NCBI GenBank assembly: GCA_013399875.1
Contig: VXAZ01006886.1
Location: 1,190,107-1,254,106 of the forward strand
Origin: Gymnorhina tibicen
Lineage: Eukaryota > Chordata > Aves > Passeriformes > Artamidae
Direction of reading: 5' to 3'
Length of the DNA stretch: 64,000 bases
The notes below the pieces were generated by a model. The model did not search any database. It was not told the DNA's origin and was given only the letters and a program-made list of their open reading frames with translations. Below, piece after piece: positions 52,281 to 64,000 of this stretch; position 1 is the first letter of the stretch; the number at the start of each line of letters is the position of its first letter. The position numbers were made by a program, and so were the translations under genes.

Positions 52281-52358
52281 CCCACGTGAACAAATGACAA
52301 CTACTCCACACAGAACGAAAAAGAAGACAAAGAAGCAAAGACAAAATGGGACAACCTG
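52281..52358 (+). CDS. candidate terminal coding exon, basic C-terminus (unverified)
   Basis: Preceded by one of the strongest acceptor-like tracts in the window: about 28 nt almost pure pyrimidine (52249-52276), then 'ggtag'. If spliced to the exon ending at 50825, the split codon becomes CG|C (Arg). Translation then continues in frame for 25 codons, through P-R-E-Q-M-T-T-T-P-H-R-T, K-K-K-T-K-K-Q-R-Q and N-G-T-T, to TGA at 52356-52358. The lysine/arginine cluster would act as a heparin-binding tail or nuclear localisation signal if translated; that is inference. An AATAAA hexamer at 52494-52499 could serve as the polyadenylation signal. Upstream exons with a start codon were not found. The DNA downstream (52430-52800) is open on both strands and might be 3'UTR. 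Confidence 0.28.
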
Positions 52359-52429
52359 ATGCTCCAATGCTGCAGGTATCAGGGAAGAGGGCTAGAACCA
52401 GCAGTGAGATTCAGAGAGAAAGCTGCTAG

Positions 52430-52802
52430 AAATGATCTTATTTTTCCGCCAGAAGCATGACGGAGTGAAAAAAAAAAAAAAATCAGAGCTAGCAATAAAC
52501 CTTTCCTCATTTTCCATTACCCTTCAGGAGATTACTTTGATGGGAATTAGACAGCCCCCTGCAGGAAGCTCTTTAGTTCTTGTTAAGTCTTTGCACAGCA
52601 TGTTTGTTGGAAAGGAAAGCTTGTGTTTGATGCCGTTCATCACTGTTGCTGCTGATTTTCTGAGGTTAGGAAACATCAGTCTGTTTGCACCCCTTTTGAG
52701 GGCTGCCAACGTGAAGATCTCACTTGAGTTCCAAGCTTCTGGCTGCTGTGTTACAGCACATCCCCTTAGGCAAGCCTTCATGCCAGGCTGAACAAGTTTC
52801 AC
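52430..52802. other. block open on both strands, unassigned
   Basis: Open on the + strand (52432-52791, 119 codons) and on the - strand (52524-52802, 92 codons), with balanced base composition compared with its flanks. It directly follows the candidate terminal exon, so it may be 3'UTR or a constrained non-coding element. Neither peptide is recognised. Confidence 0.35.
52468..52482. repeat. A15 homopolymer
   Basis: Fifteen consecutive A, 12 nt before the AATAAA at 52494 and just downstream of the candidate terminal exon. It is genomic sequence here and is not by itself evidence of retroposition. Confidence 0.95.
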
Positions 52803-54340
52803 ATATCAAATGCACGTTTAAGGATCTTTAGTAGGTTAAACTGCTCTTCCTCAAAGTGATAGCATGTGCTTGTGCTAACATTGGTCTAATTGCATTTCTA
52901 GACTGTGTTTGAAAATCATCAATGAAATCTTTGCCTCCTTTGGACCTGCTGTTACGACAACTATTACAATATCTGCATCCAAAGGGGAATTCTTGCCCTC
53001 CAATAGAGGCAGAATAGGTTTGTGGATTGTTGTTTGTTTGGGTTTTTTTATTATTTCCAGTGTCTACAAACTAGGTACTTGTGTTACACAGAATAATAAT
53101 TTGTTACTATAATACAGGGCTTCAATAAAAATTGAGATGCACTTCACATTCTCTTCTCCTCTTTTATTTAGTGGTGCATCAGGGTTTTGTCCCCCTAAAA
53201 TTTGCTGAGGTATAAGCACAAAGCAAGAACCCACACTGTAATTCCCCTGCCTTTTTCAGTAAATCACACTTTCTCCTGCTGGAGCCATAACTGTGTTTAC
53301 CTTTCAGTTCTTCCCTCCAACTTTTCCTGTGTGGAGTCAACTGAGTTTTGTTCCCTGACCTCTTCTCCATTTGGTCTTTGGTTATAAGTGTGTTCAAACA
53401 AAATGGGTCTCTCTAAGACTGTCATTACAAAACCAACCTTTGCCTCTTTCCTACTTTTACTCCTTTCACACTTCTGAAAATTACAGAGAACTGATAAAGT
53501 CTGAATCACTTTTATCGCTTACCAGAGCTTAAAAAAATGCACACTTAATAAGGTTTCACCACCTCCTTTGGTTTCCTATTTCTCGCCCTTTACTCAAGCT
53601 GTCTTTGTATTAAGTGAAAAACTGCTCAAAAGCTGTCCTTTATGTCTACCAGATCCTATTATGTCTACGCACAAGGGCAAAACTTCAGTGAATCTGGATC
53701 TCTTCCCTTCCTGTCAGGGTCTGCTCTACTGTTGTTACCAAATTTGGTAGCTTATCATTGTACACAAAGGTACAGGAGTGATTTCCAGCTGGGAAAGGCT
53801 TAGCACACCTCCTCCTGGCATAGGCAGAGGAAGGCTTTTCTTTAGCTCACCTTTATGAAGGCTTTGCCTGCAAGGCCCCAGAATCCTGGCTGCACATGGA
53901 GTTAATTAGGGCTGTGACATCTGCACTGTGTCCAGCCGCCGTCCTGCCAGGAACACGTGAGTGAAATCCACTGAACATCACCAGCACCTTCAGCTCCCAT
54001 GCCAAGGAAAGTCTGGCTCTCCTCGTGGCTACTGGCAGATTTTCTTATCCCTTAACCTTTCCTGTGGATGAATTCATGCAACATACCCTTTTAACAGATC
54101 AGCTTTCATCTCTCTGCTCATCCCTGCTCACAGGCACAGCAATTTCTCTTTTAGCAGCTGTGAATTCAGCTCCTCTTTGATCCACAGTCATCTTTAGCAC
54201 CTAAATGTTAAGTGGCGTTAAGGGTTTGAGTCAAAAACATCAGTCTTCAGTGATTTTGTGACCAGCCTGTCTCAGGTGTCTGATATTTTTCTGCAGAGGA
54301 TTTTTAGTTTTTAGCTCTTCCTACTTGTTCTGATCAACTG

Positions 54341-54354
54341 AAAAAAAAAAAAAA
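54341..54354. repeat. A14 homopolymer
   Basis: Fourteen consecutive A in otherwise unique sequence. Confidence 0.95.
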
Positions 54355-55038
54355 CCAAACAGGACATGACTTATTATGTATGTTCAGGTTACTGTGATTC
54401 ACCAGATCTATTTATCTGATCACTCCTTTCTATGTATGCCTGGGAAATAAAAGCATTTGTGATCAGATAGGTATTACCACTATTATTTATATTAACACAA
54501 ATAAAATGCTACACGCAACACCACAGACCCCCCATGGACACACACTGATTTCACACACATTTTCCACACATTTCTATTGGCTCTGCTTGAGACCACATAT
54601 TAAAACCCACCAATCTTCCCAGAAGACTGATGAAAGCCTCAGTAAAAACAGCTGCATTTCACATGTGGTTTAAGTTAATGTCTCATCCTGAATGTTTAAC
54701 TCTAGCTGGCAATGCTACTTTTTAATATTCACAGTCCTCTTTATCTTCACATTAGAAGCAAGGCATTCAGCCTTGAAAAGCACAGAAGAACACAATGAGG
54801 CTGGTAGCACTTCATTTCTGGAGTGTCCAAAATCACTTTTTTTATTGCAAGGAGCATGAAGAGAAAATCATGTTTGATAACCTGTGAGCACATAAACCAG
54901 TTGCATAGCACTGTTAAACAGCGTAAACAAACACTGGCCTGTCCACACAGTAATATTTCCTTTCAATAAAAATGAAGCATTACTAAAAGTAAGTAGCATT
55001 GCACTTTTTTTCAGCTTGAGTCTAGTATTAAAAAGAAG

Positions 55039-55049
55039 AAAAAAAAAAA
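55039..55049. repeat. A11 homopolymer
   Basis: Eleven consecutive A after 'aaaaagaag'; part of a wider A/G-rich patch. Confidence 0.93.
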
Positions 55050-58016
55050 GGTGATTTAAAATGCATCTCTCCTCCTGGTTGGGACAGAAGAAAAAAAAGT
55101 TATAAAACTATTTACTAGAAGCTGGAGCATGCCTAAAAACCAGTAAACACAGATAAGTTAGCAAGTCCCTTAGGTAGGTAGCATGAATTTAGAAGGCCCT
55201 TTTTTCCCCTTGAGCCTGGGATAAGGTTCAAGATCAGTATAATGATCTTACACAAGCAAACCCACAGTCAGTCATATGTCCCTCCTGCATGAGTGACTGT
55301 CCCAGACACAGACATCAATGCCACCTTTCTCTTTTTTCTGGAAATACACACTTCAGGCCAGGGAAGCCTTCACTGCAGATTGTGCCAGGATCCCATGGCT
55401 TGAAAGGTAACATCTTAGTGATGACACAGGTTCATGTACATGGTAATACATGACACACTTTGGTTTGGCCTTCATTTTGAGTAAATCAATGAGATCAGAG
55501 GAAAAATATCACCTTCTTGAACATGCTAATTTTTGAGGCTATATGACACTGTTGCATAGGCTCTCAGGACAATCCATCCTTCACCAAAAACAGTGGCAAG
55601 AATCTCTGTGTCAGGATTACTGACTCCAATTTCTTCAGCTCTAAGACAATAATAACTTCAGCCTCTTAGCAGAAAACCCTCCTACTCTCTATTTAGGAGC
55701 AGGAATAGAAACCATCAAATTCCTTTCATGATTCCAGCTATTTTCTCTTCAGTCTGAAAGAACAGGCCTTGTTACCTGAGAGGTTCACTTTGCAGGGAGC
55801 AGTACATGCCCATTATATCTAATGCATAAGGGCTTTCCATTTCAAGATGCCACAAATTGGTTTTTCCCCTAACATTGCCAAGAACAACAGTAAACCATGA
55901 ATGTCTAGACCGTGTGCAGATGAGAGCAGTATAGAACAAGAGGATAAGAAAGAACTTTCCAAAATTACAAAGCCAGCAGAAGGCAGTGACACCAGCTCAC
56001 AGCACTGATGTCAAAGACATTCCACAGAGCAGAGCCTGTTAACAAAAGTGTGTTTAATTGCATATTTCTCTGTGGCAGTTATGACATTGGCACCCGTTAT
56101 TACTGGAGGATTTTTAGCCTGATGTTTGTAGATAGTCACCCATCTTATAGGAGTGGCTCACAAATCCAAAGTAAAGACAGAAGCATCTCCAAAGTAAACA
56201 CTGTACAAACTGATAACAGCAAGCAGACGGTGAGAGCACAGAGGAAGCCTCATTTTGAAAGTTTTCTACTATAGCCACACTGAGCAGGGAGTGATGCCCA
56301 TTCACTGAGGTTTGGTTCTCTACCCTTTCTCAAGAACTGGTGAGCCATACCAGCAAAACCCCGTTTGCTGGGGCATGCAGTGCACCCGCTGGAAAAGTCT
56401 GGCACTGCAGGGATTCAGAGAGCCTCTCACGGTACATCCTGAGCCACTCACCAGGGCAAAAGCCACTCCAAGAAGCAGGATTCCTCATTCATTTTCACTC
56501 ATGCCCTTCTCATACCAGAGGCAGCAGTGGCCACTCACATCCCAGTGGCTGTCCAGCTGCACAAGTCTCCAGGCACGGATGCAGGGAAGGGCAGGAGAAC
56601 TGGACAGTATTTTCCAGGACATTCCACAAACTCCTGAAGTTACAGCTTGACAATTTCCTGGTTAAGTGCCAACTGCCTTTGATAGCCTCAAGGGGTTTTT
56701 ATTCCATTAATTTGCCTAATTGTTTTTGAATGTGCTGTAATTAATAAAGTGAATGGACAGCAGGATTGGTGAAAGGTCACTGCTGACACCTGCCCAAATC
56801 CTTGATGGGCAAAGGGAAAGAATTTGAGAACATTTTTCTCTCTGTTCCTACTCCCCATGTGGAAGAATGGATTAGGTCAGGCTCACTGCATCTTCTCCTC
56901 TCTTCCTGTGAAGGTGCATAATAACTGAAGGCAGTCAACCTTAAAGCCCAGGAAAAGGCCGTGCCTGATTCTCAGTTGATGCATACTTATGCATACTAAA
57001 ACTAACTCTTGTGCACAGTGGAATTATACAAGGATTGAACCATTCACATCCCAAGGTCAGAGTTGCCAGCCAGTACCATCAAACCATGAAACCCAATTCC
57101 CTGGAAACCAAAAATGGGACAGATCACCCCCTAAACTGTCAAAATGTACTTTGCTGCTGTTTCAACAGCAAAAAAACAAAAAAAGTGGCAAAGAACAAAG
57201 GGGAAAAAGAAAACTGATGTTACCAAGTGCTCCCAATGGACCTTTGCAAGCAAAAGAAGAAAGGTAAAAAGAGCAAGAGGTCACCAAAGTGCATGTGATT
57301 AACATAATCAGTGTAAGAGTGGTGTCAGCAAATTAAAAATAGAGTCCATAACCCCCAGAAAGTGTGCTAAGGGCAATACCAGGAAGAACCACAAGGTATG
57401 AGACGTGAGACTTTGGAATGAAGCCGAGACAACAGGACTTTCAGTAACTGGAGAATGTGTGCAAACAATGTACGGATGAATCCTTCAGCTGGATTTCAGT
57501 CATTAGTAGTCAAATTAAGCACGTGGCAGACATTTATGGTATGCAAAGATAAATTCCAAAGACGTTCAAAGTCCCTCCCTCTCCCATCACCTTTCCTGAA
57601 TACTTCCAGCAACAACAGAACTCACCCATGGACATGATTGCTCCAGAGAACTCTTGAAGGACAGGGACCAAATTCCCACGTCAGTGGGAGCAGGGCTGGA
57701 TTCTCTCAATCCTTCAGGCATTCAGTGAAGCACAGCTTTGGGATGAAGAGCAATTCCAGGTTTGGAAATAAGGCAAATTATTTATCAGCATACAGGAACA
57801 CCCACATATATCATGTGAAGTAATGTTTACCATGCAAAATATTTGGAATCAAGCAGGATTGTCCACTGAGTTATTTTCCTTTCTTACCCATTTCTACTTA
57901 ACTACCACTGAGCTATCTGAGGAACACTCTAGCATATTCTGGGTTTTTTCAAAGTCTTCATAGCATCTACTTTGTGAACTAGAGTTACTTTAATATTTTA
58001 TTATTAAATTTAAAAT

Positions 58017-58068
58017 CATTCATTACATTATACTGCAAAAACCATTAATTACATTATACTGCAAAACA
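58017..58068. repeat. 26-bp tandem duplication
   Basis: Two 26-bp units (58017-58042 and 58043-58068) share 'attacattatactgcaaaa'. They differ at one internal base (c/a) and at the unit end. Located in AT-rich non-coding DNA. Confidence 0.92.
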
Positions 58069-61000
58069 TGTTTCCGTTCTTTGAAAAGAGCCCTTGAAAA
58101 TTACCAAAAAGGAATTCTTGAGAAAAACTTAACCTCCACATAAATCAGTTGCAAAGACAAATTCTAAGGATGGTATGTGAAAAAAACCCTATCTCTGGTG
58201 CCATTCTCCCTCATCCTTCCTCGGGTAGCAAATCAAAAATCTTTGTGCAAGAGGAAAACAAGTCATCGAATGCCATCAAAGAACTAATAAAGATCAAGGG
58301 TCACTGAGAAAGGACAGTTTCAGGCAACTTCATATTTTCCAAAAGCTGGCAATAGGAAAATTTTTGTATTCAACAGGGAAGAAATATTGGAGCATTTTGA
58401 TTGGGCTTCCTTGAGCTTCAGCTGTGGGACTAACTCCACCTGCACACCCTCCCTGTATTGGTCCAGGAGCCCCAGTGAGCTCAGGGCTGGGCCCCAGTTC
58501 CTGCCTGCTCTTGCATTCAGGAACATATCCATTAAATTTAGATCCAACATCTGCCAGGCCCTGACAGGGCAAAGATGCATCAAGCTGAGAAGCCTGAGTC
58601 ACTGTGTGTTCCCTGGAACTTGTGAGCTCCACAGTAGGATGGCTGCGTAGGATGTAAAATCACCTCTGAAGACTGTTGGCTTGCTTTGCCATATTAAAAA
58701 TAAATTAAATTAGCAGCTCAATAAACTCAGTTGTAAGCTGCAGTTGTTAAACCACTCTTGCCATAGGGACAGCAGCCTCAGGGAAATCCAACCAAGCAGT
58801 GCTTCAGCACTCTTCACTGAATCCATGGCACCCAGGAAACATGGGAGGTATGTCCTTCCCTCTGTCCACTTGACTCCATAAGAAGGGCAGAGAAAACTGT
58901 TCTCATTCTTTCCAAGTCTGTCAACCCCCTAAAACTTCACCTCTGCATTTTCAGCTGTTTCTTATTCAAAATATATTTTCATAATATTGGAGGAGTACTA
59001 CTTATGATTTCTGTTGTTTTTACCTGAAAGTCTGCTTTTCCCTTCATTCACAGAGAAAGGTTTCTTTCAGCTACCCAAAAGCTTTCTATTCCATCTTGTA
59101 ATACATCCCTAACCTGTTAACAAACCACAAAAATCAAAACCCAAACATACAGCCTTGAACCACTTCATTTCAGATTTTTGAATTTCCCAGTACAGGGAAA
59201 TAAGCCAGCCCTTGCTCCTATCTGAGAGGCAAAGTACAGGAGACAAAGATTTAAAAGAGAGCCTGGTTCCTGTATTCTCCTGACTTTCGAACCAAAGAGG
59301 ATGTGCCCTGTGCTGCCAGGTACCCCGTGCCAGGAGGGGAGCCCTGCCTGGCACACTCCTTGCCTTCCTTCCTGCTCCCAGCTGGGGATGAGCCGCTTTC
59401 TCCCATCTCCCTGCACAGCAAAGACAACAAACAACTCCCTCCCACTTTGCATATTCCAATCTAGCATTTCAAACAGAGCCCTTTGCTTTTTATCCTAAAG
59501 TGGTACTTGTTAAAGGAGCTGTGACCACTCAGGCTATTTCCTCTGAGGATGATAACACTGCTGCAGAAGCTTCATTATTATGCTAATGGAGCACAGGCTG
59601 AGCAGCTTTCATAACTGCCACATTAAATCATCTACCAAGGGGAGGCCTCGAGAGCCATTTACATTGCACTGGATGCATATTAATGAAGGCAGGAGCAGCA
59701 GAATTGTTTTTGAAGCAAATAGTCAGGTACGATGAAAAAAAAAAAAAAAAGACATTATATTGAAAGCTGGAAAAACTAGAGATGGTTAAACTTCACAAAG
59801 GCTCAGTCCTGAGGCTCGGTTCTGCTGTCTGTAATTAGGACTGAATAACAGAACCAAGCAGAAACCTGCAGCAGCCCAGTGGTGATGAAGGTCTCTGTGA
59901 CAGACTGCAATGGCTCCACAGTGTCCCTGCTGTACAACACAGCCTCACCCTCAGACAAATATACAGAAAAGCACTTCTTTCTTCCTCCTGTCCTCCTCAT
60001 GCCCTGGCTCCCTCCCTCGTGCCCCTGGACACCCACTCGTGCTGCACCTAAAGCAGATAATGCTACCACAAAGTGAGATAAATACCTAACAGCATGCGTT
60101 CAGAGGAATTCAGACACATCCATCAAGACCAAGGACATAAAAGCAAACAAGTGACATTTAGAGTGATCTTGGGCTGACAGCTGAATATAGATATACTTTT
60201 CCCCAAAGATAAACCACGTGGAAGTCACCACAGATGAAGGGGGATGATACAGACAGGTTAGGTGGAAGAAAGAGCAGGAGCGATAATCACAGCAGCTCAC
60301 CTGCCCAGACAGTGTCACGTTGCTTTATTTCACATATGTTCTAGAAAATGTCTATTGTCAAGAGGGAGTTTAAGGGCAGAGCAGTGGCATTATTGACAGG
60401 AACTGGGAGCTTTTCCCACTCATATGGCAAAATTGCATAAAGGAAAGAGCTCTATGGAAAATGAGGGTGATGTTGGCACTGTTACTGAAGCAAAGTCAGG
60501 ACCTTTTTATCAGATCACAGGTTTGTTTAGACAGTTAGGCATATTTTTAAATGATTTATAGGTGAATATTAGTGCACTGTGAAAATAAAACACACTTTAG
60601 AAACCTGGCATCTGAGGAAATGTTTTATTTTATGATTCAAGCCATGCACTCTCTTCCATCACCATGTTCTGTAATATCAACAATCCACTTCCCTATCTTG
60701 CTCCTGCTACTCTCCTCCCTGGACATCTACCCCCCAGACCCAAACAGTGCTTGACAGCAATCCTTCATGTCCTCAGGACATCACCTTCTAGTGCTCCCTC
60801 CTTCCCTACACCTCTTGACTCCAAAGGTATCCGATAAGAGAAATCCAGAGTTTACAGGATCAAGAATTCACCTGGAGCCAGTAAAGAATGACTTTTCTTT
60901 GTGGTTAGGAAGCATTTATCCACAATCTCATATGAAACGCAAGAATATATCATCATCAAAATATGTATTTTCTTTATGAATGAAGAGACTTTTTGTACAC

Positions 61001-64000
61001 TATCACTGCAAGTGTCACAGGGAACCCTGCATATTACATATGTGCAAAAGTTTGGCAAAAAGCCGGTCACACAACCTTCCAAATAAACATTTGCAAGCCT
61101 TTACCTGTCAAGGAAATTCTAGAACTAGAATCAGGAAAGTCTGCAATAGCTTTCTCCATCTTATGAGCAAAGAATGACTGGGGATAGAGTGAGCCTTCAG
61201 AATAATGACCCCAGCCCAAGGGAAAAGCTCTGTACCAACTTAGCACAGTGCTGAAAAAAAGCAGACACTGCAGCAGGATGGCTTACCCCATCTTCCCCAG
61301 CCTAAAAGAAATTATACCCCATTTCAGCCTTTAACTGACTTTTGAAGATCCACAAATCCTCTTTTGAAGCAATTCCCTCGTCTTGTTTTTCATTAGTTTA
61401 AAAATGTTTCCTGCCCCATTGATTTTTTTTGACAACACCTCACTAAACAAGTAATGTTCATGTTCTCATGATAACTGCCCTCCCTACTGAAAGCAGCAAA
61501 GTTTGTTTGCCATTTTTGAGACTTTTCCTTCAAATGCTGCCTTTTCTATCTCAGTTGTGTTGCCAGCAGTAAAGAGTACCATATCAGCAGGTTAGCTGTC
61601 ACATATAAGTATTGTAATGTCCATCATTCATGTCTCCTCACATACTCCAAAATACCTAACTTTGGAGGGAGTCTAGTATATACCGCCCTTGAAAGAGAAA
61701 GAAAATATTTATGAGCATCTTGCAATTCAACAAGTAATATTAATCTGATAATTGATAAATGACAAATACTCCCACAAATAAGAGGCAATATAATGGCAAT
61801 ATATATGTAAACAGATTTTTGTACTTCTAAAATATACCAGCAAAGCATAAGAAATGTTTTGAGTCACTGCCAAAGGGCTTAGTTTAGCAAATGGATAAAA
61901 TATGTAACATTTCCAGTATCTAATCACAAATCAAGTACACAGTTTGATTCGCTTCTCGCACACCTTACACCCATTTTTGCCCAACTAGCTGTTCAGTTTC
62001 TAAAGCTTTGGGACACAGACTGATTTCTTGTATAGGTTTATGTAGCTTCTCTCAACAGCACCACAGGGCTCACTCCTAAATGAAGTCTTTGCGTAGGGCT
62101 CCATTATCGCTGCTGCTAAAGTCCACGAGAGTGATGCGCGTGGAGCCAGGTAAGAGGCACAGGGTAGCAGTGGATACTTGCACACCTTGCATGTATTCCG
62201 AGTGATAATTTCACAGGTTAATTTACTTTCATTATCTAAGCAAGGTAAGTACGTGTTAGAAACATGTTTGCTTGGAAGTTCCATGAATGGGATTGGTTTG
62301 TGTTGTAAGCAAATTAATGAAACTTAACCTTTTAAATATGAACAGATGGTGGAAGAAACAAATTCCATTAGCTAATAAGATAAAAAGTGTACTCAACAAG
62401 GTAAAGTTCACAGTCAAGAATCTAGTCTTGTACACACACAGAGATCAGGAGATACCCTGAGAGCTCCGCATGGTTTTGATTTGTATAAAAGCCCCACAAG
62501 TCTTCATTCCTAATCTTTGAAAGCCTGACATTAAATCAAACTTATATATGTGGTTTTGCTGGGGTGGGATGAGGATGAAACTACTCTATATATTTGCTAA
62601 ATATTATCAACAGAGGGGACATTTCCCACTGCTGATACCCCCAGATTCCACTTCATTGCTTGTCAGTGAATCACAAGCTCCTAAACCACTGTCTGTCTAT
62701 TCCATTTTAAACACTATTTTATCCAAACCATTTAATGTCTGTTGGATTCCTGTAGCGTGCTGGTTTTGCCCTGTTTCATTCCTACGTCTGCTTTAGAAAT
62801 TATTTATTCTCTTTCACTTCCCCAGAGCTGTTCTGCACCCTTTTACTATGTATTCCTCAAGGGATTTTTCTAGAAGGTTCTGAAAGATTTCAGTGTCGTC
62901 ACTGCAGAGTTGCTCTCTCGAGCACCACAGGCACTGGGGTTGACTCTGATAGCTGGAATGTCATTAGGAGGAATCAGGAGGGCTTCACGCTATCATCCAG
63001 GGATGGAAGGGATGCAGCAGTACATCAGATGGGCCTGTGGGACCAGCACTGTGACTGGCCCATCAAACTGGGCACTGAAGTGCGAAACAGCATCTGCAGG
63101 TAAGGCTGAACCATGGCTGGGTCCTGCTTTTCCTTCATGAGACTACACAAAACCAGAAAGGCCAAAATGCTCTCTGGAAGCAGCTTCTGATTCTCAGATG
63201 GATTCATCACTCAGTGGTTAAGAAAACTGAAAAAAAGAACTCTTTCCTTCATTTCAGAATAACTGCCTAATCTTTCCTACAGTGTAGATGACAGTTTTGG
63301 AGCTCCAACCTCCATAAGAGTTCCTGTTTTGGAAATCAGCCATCCTGACTTCCCTCTGGCAGGCAATGGCAGGGAAGAGAGGATAAACCTTCTCTTCCAG
63401 GCTGGGGACACCAGCCATCAGAAGGCACCAGTGACACCAGATAGAGGCCCTTAGAGCTGAAAATCTGCAAGCTGCTCTCCTCTGACAGGCTGCTAGGAAT
63501 GCCACAGGCAGGCAGACAGCCCCTAGGAGGGGGAATTCACTCCCCTCCTTTCTTTCTTATCATCTGTAGCTCAAAGCCATCAACTAGACGTGTTGAAAGA
63601 AATATATAGCCTGTGTTTATCTCAAAATACAACACTTCTGATAGCTCTACAGTTTGTTACTTCCAGTCAGAACATTTTTTAAAATGATGTAGTTCAAACT
63701 GAATATGTTTCCATGTATTGATACTTAATCATCAAATCAGCTGGCACCTAGGCTGTCATATAGAAGCTGAGGTAACACATTCACAACGTTCAAAGAAAAA
63801 TCTGTTTCTTAATGGACAGAGCAAAACATATACCCGGGTTAGAGGAATATGCATGCATGTAAGAACACATCCCAGTTTTGAAAAGTGAGTTAATTCTTTA
63901 CAGGGACAACTTAATACAATGGACCTGGAGTGCACAGACCTGGACCTCTGCCAGCACCTGTCTGTTCAGGAATTTCATCCACTTTAATAAGCTGCTGCTC
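58069..64000. other. non-coding DNA with possible regulatory blocks
   Basis: 58330-58650 and 59109-59498 are GC-richer and open on both strands without recognisable products. 59520-59710 is a POU/homeodomain-motif-rich block. 62080-62150 holds a local CpG cluster. No gene is recognised to the window end. Confidence 0.55.
59735..59750. repeat. A16 homopolymer
   Basis: Sixteen consecutive A, the longest homopolymer in the window. It abuts the POU/homeodomain-like block at 59560-59700. No target-site duplication or processed-gene body is evident. Confidence 0.95.

Larger units (their letters stand above)
52803..58016. other. non-coding DNA, nothing recognised apart from A-tracts
   Basis: Unique sequence. 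56312-56729 is GC-richer and open in two overlapping + frames (112 and 129 codons) with no recognisable domain. Confidence 0.65.

Noticed and set aside
56312..56729. Two overlapping plus-strand frames (112 and 129 codons)
   Set aside because: GC-richer sequence lengthens chance frames; no domain or convincing start/splice context.
59109..59498. Several overlapping frames in a GC-richer patch, on both strands
   Set aside because: Three minus and one plus frame overlap; no recognisable product, typical of chance openness.
59735..59750. A16 as the tail of a processed pseudogene or SINE
   Set aside because: No coding or pol III body upstream and no target-site duplication. CR1 does not make poly(A) tails, so a plain homopolymer is simpler.
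1..64000. Endogenous retrovirus or other virus-derived genes
   Set aside because: No LTR pair, no gag/pol/env-like reading frame and no recognisable viral motif on either strand.
1..64000. CRISPR array, prokaryotic operon, phage or plasmid system
   Set aside because: No regularly spaced repeats, no tightly packed ORFs with ribosome binding sites; CR1 elements show this is vertebrate DNA.

Overview
This is a piece of vertebrate nuclear DNA, almost certainly from a bird or a close sauropsid. It contains four recognisable pieces of CR1 LINE retrotransposons, including the characteristic CR1 3' region. The sequence is AT-rich and CpG-poor, has no operon-like ORF packing, and has none of the abundant poly(A)-tailed SINEs typical of mammals. 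I found no bacterial, plasmid or phage gene, no CRISPR array, no rRNA or recognisable tRNA gene, and no retroviral LTR or gag/pol fragment.

No gene can be identified by homology. Almost all open frames are short (60-130 codons), lack recognisable domains and often lie opposite one another on both strands, as expected of non-coding DNA. The most gene-like signal is on the + strand at 50646-52360. A 180-nt open block (50646-50825) has a pyrimidine-tract/AG acceptor and a consensus GTGAGT donor. About 1.45 kb downstream, a second strong acceptor (52280) opens into a short, very basic reading frame that ends in TGA at 52356-52358. The two blocks are phase-compatible, and an AATAAA lies at 52494. 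I do not recognise the protein, so this is a candidate 3' end of a gene or spliced lncRNA, not an established gene. The longest ATG-initiated frame (12439-12957, 172 codons) is also unrecognised.

Layout: 1-5287 is unique AT-rich DNA with a dense homeodomain-type TAAT patch near 4.9 kb. A CR1 remnant lies at 5288-5495. 5.5-13.8 kb is unique sequence containing the 172-codon frame. A CR1 3' end on the + strand lies at 13.8 kb. 14-48 kb is a long gene-free stretch with microsatellites, A-tracts, a 19-bp tandem duplication, a 16-bp perfect palindrome, MIR/CORE-SINE-like fossils and several blocks that look like regulatory candidates. 48.0-48.5 kb has a 15-bp tandem duplication and an old tRNA-like, inverted-repeat element. 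50.3-52.8 kb holds two CR1 pieces and the candidate exon pair. 52.8-64 kb is again gene-free, with a 26-bp tandem duplication, a POU/homeodomain-like block next to an A16 tract (59.5-59.75 kb), and a small CpG cluster at 62.1 kb.

The overall picture is an intergenic desert or a very long intron. Any function is most likely cis-regulatory, which cannot be shown without alignment to other birds. I found no convincing new molecular system here.
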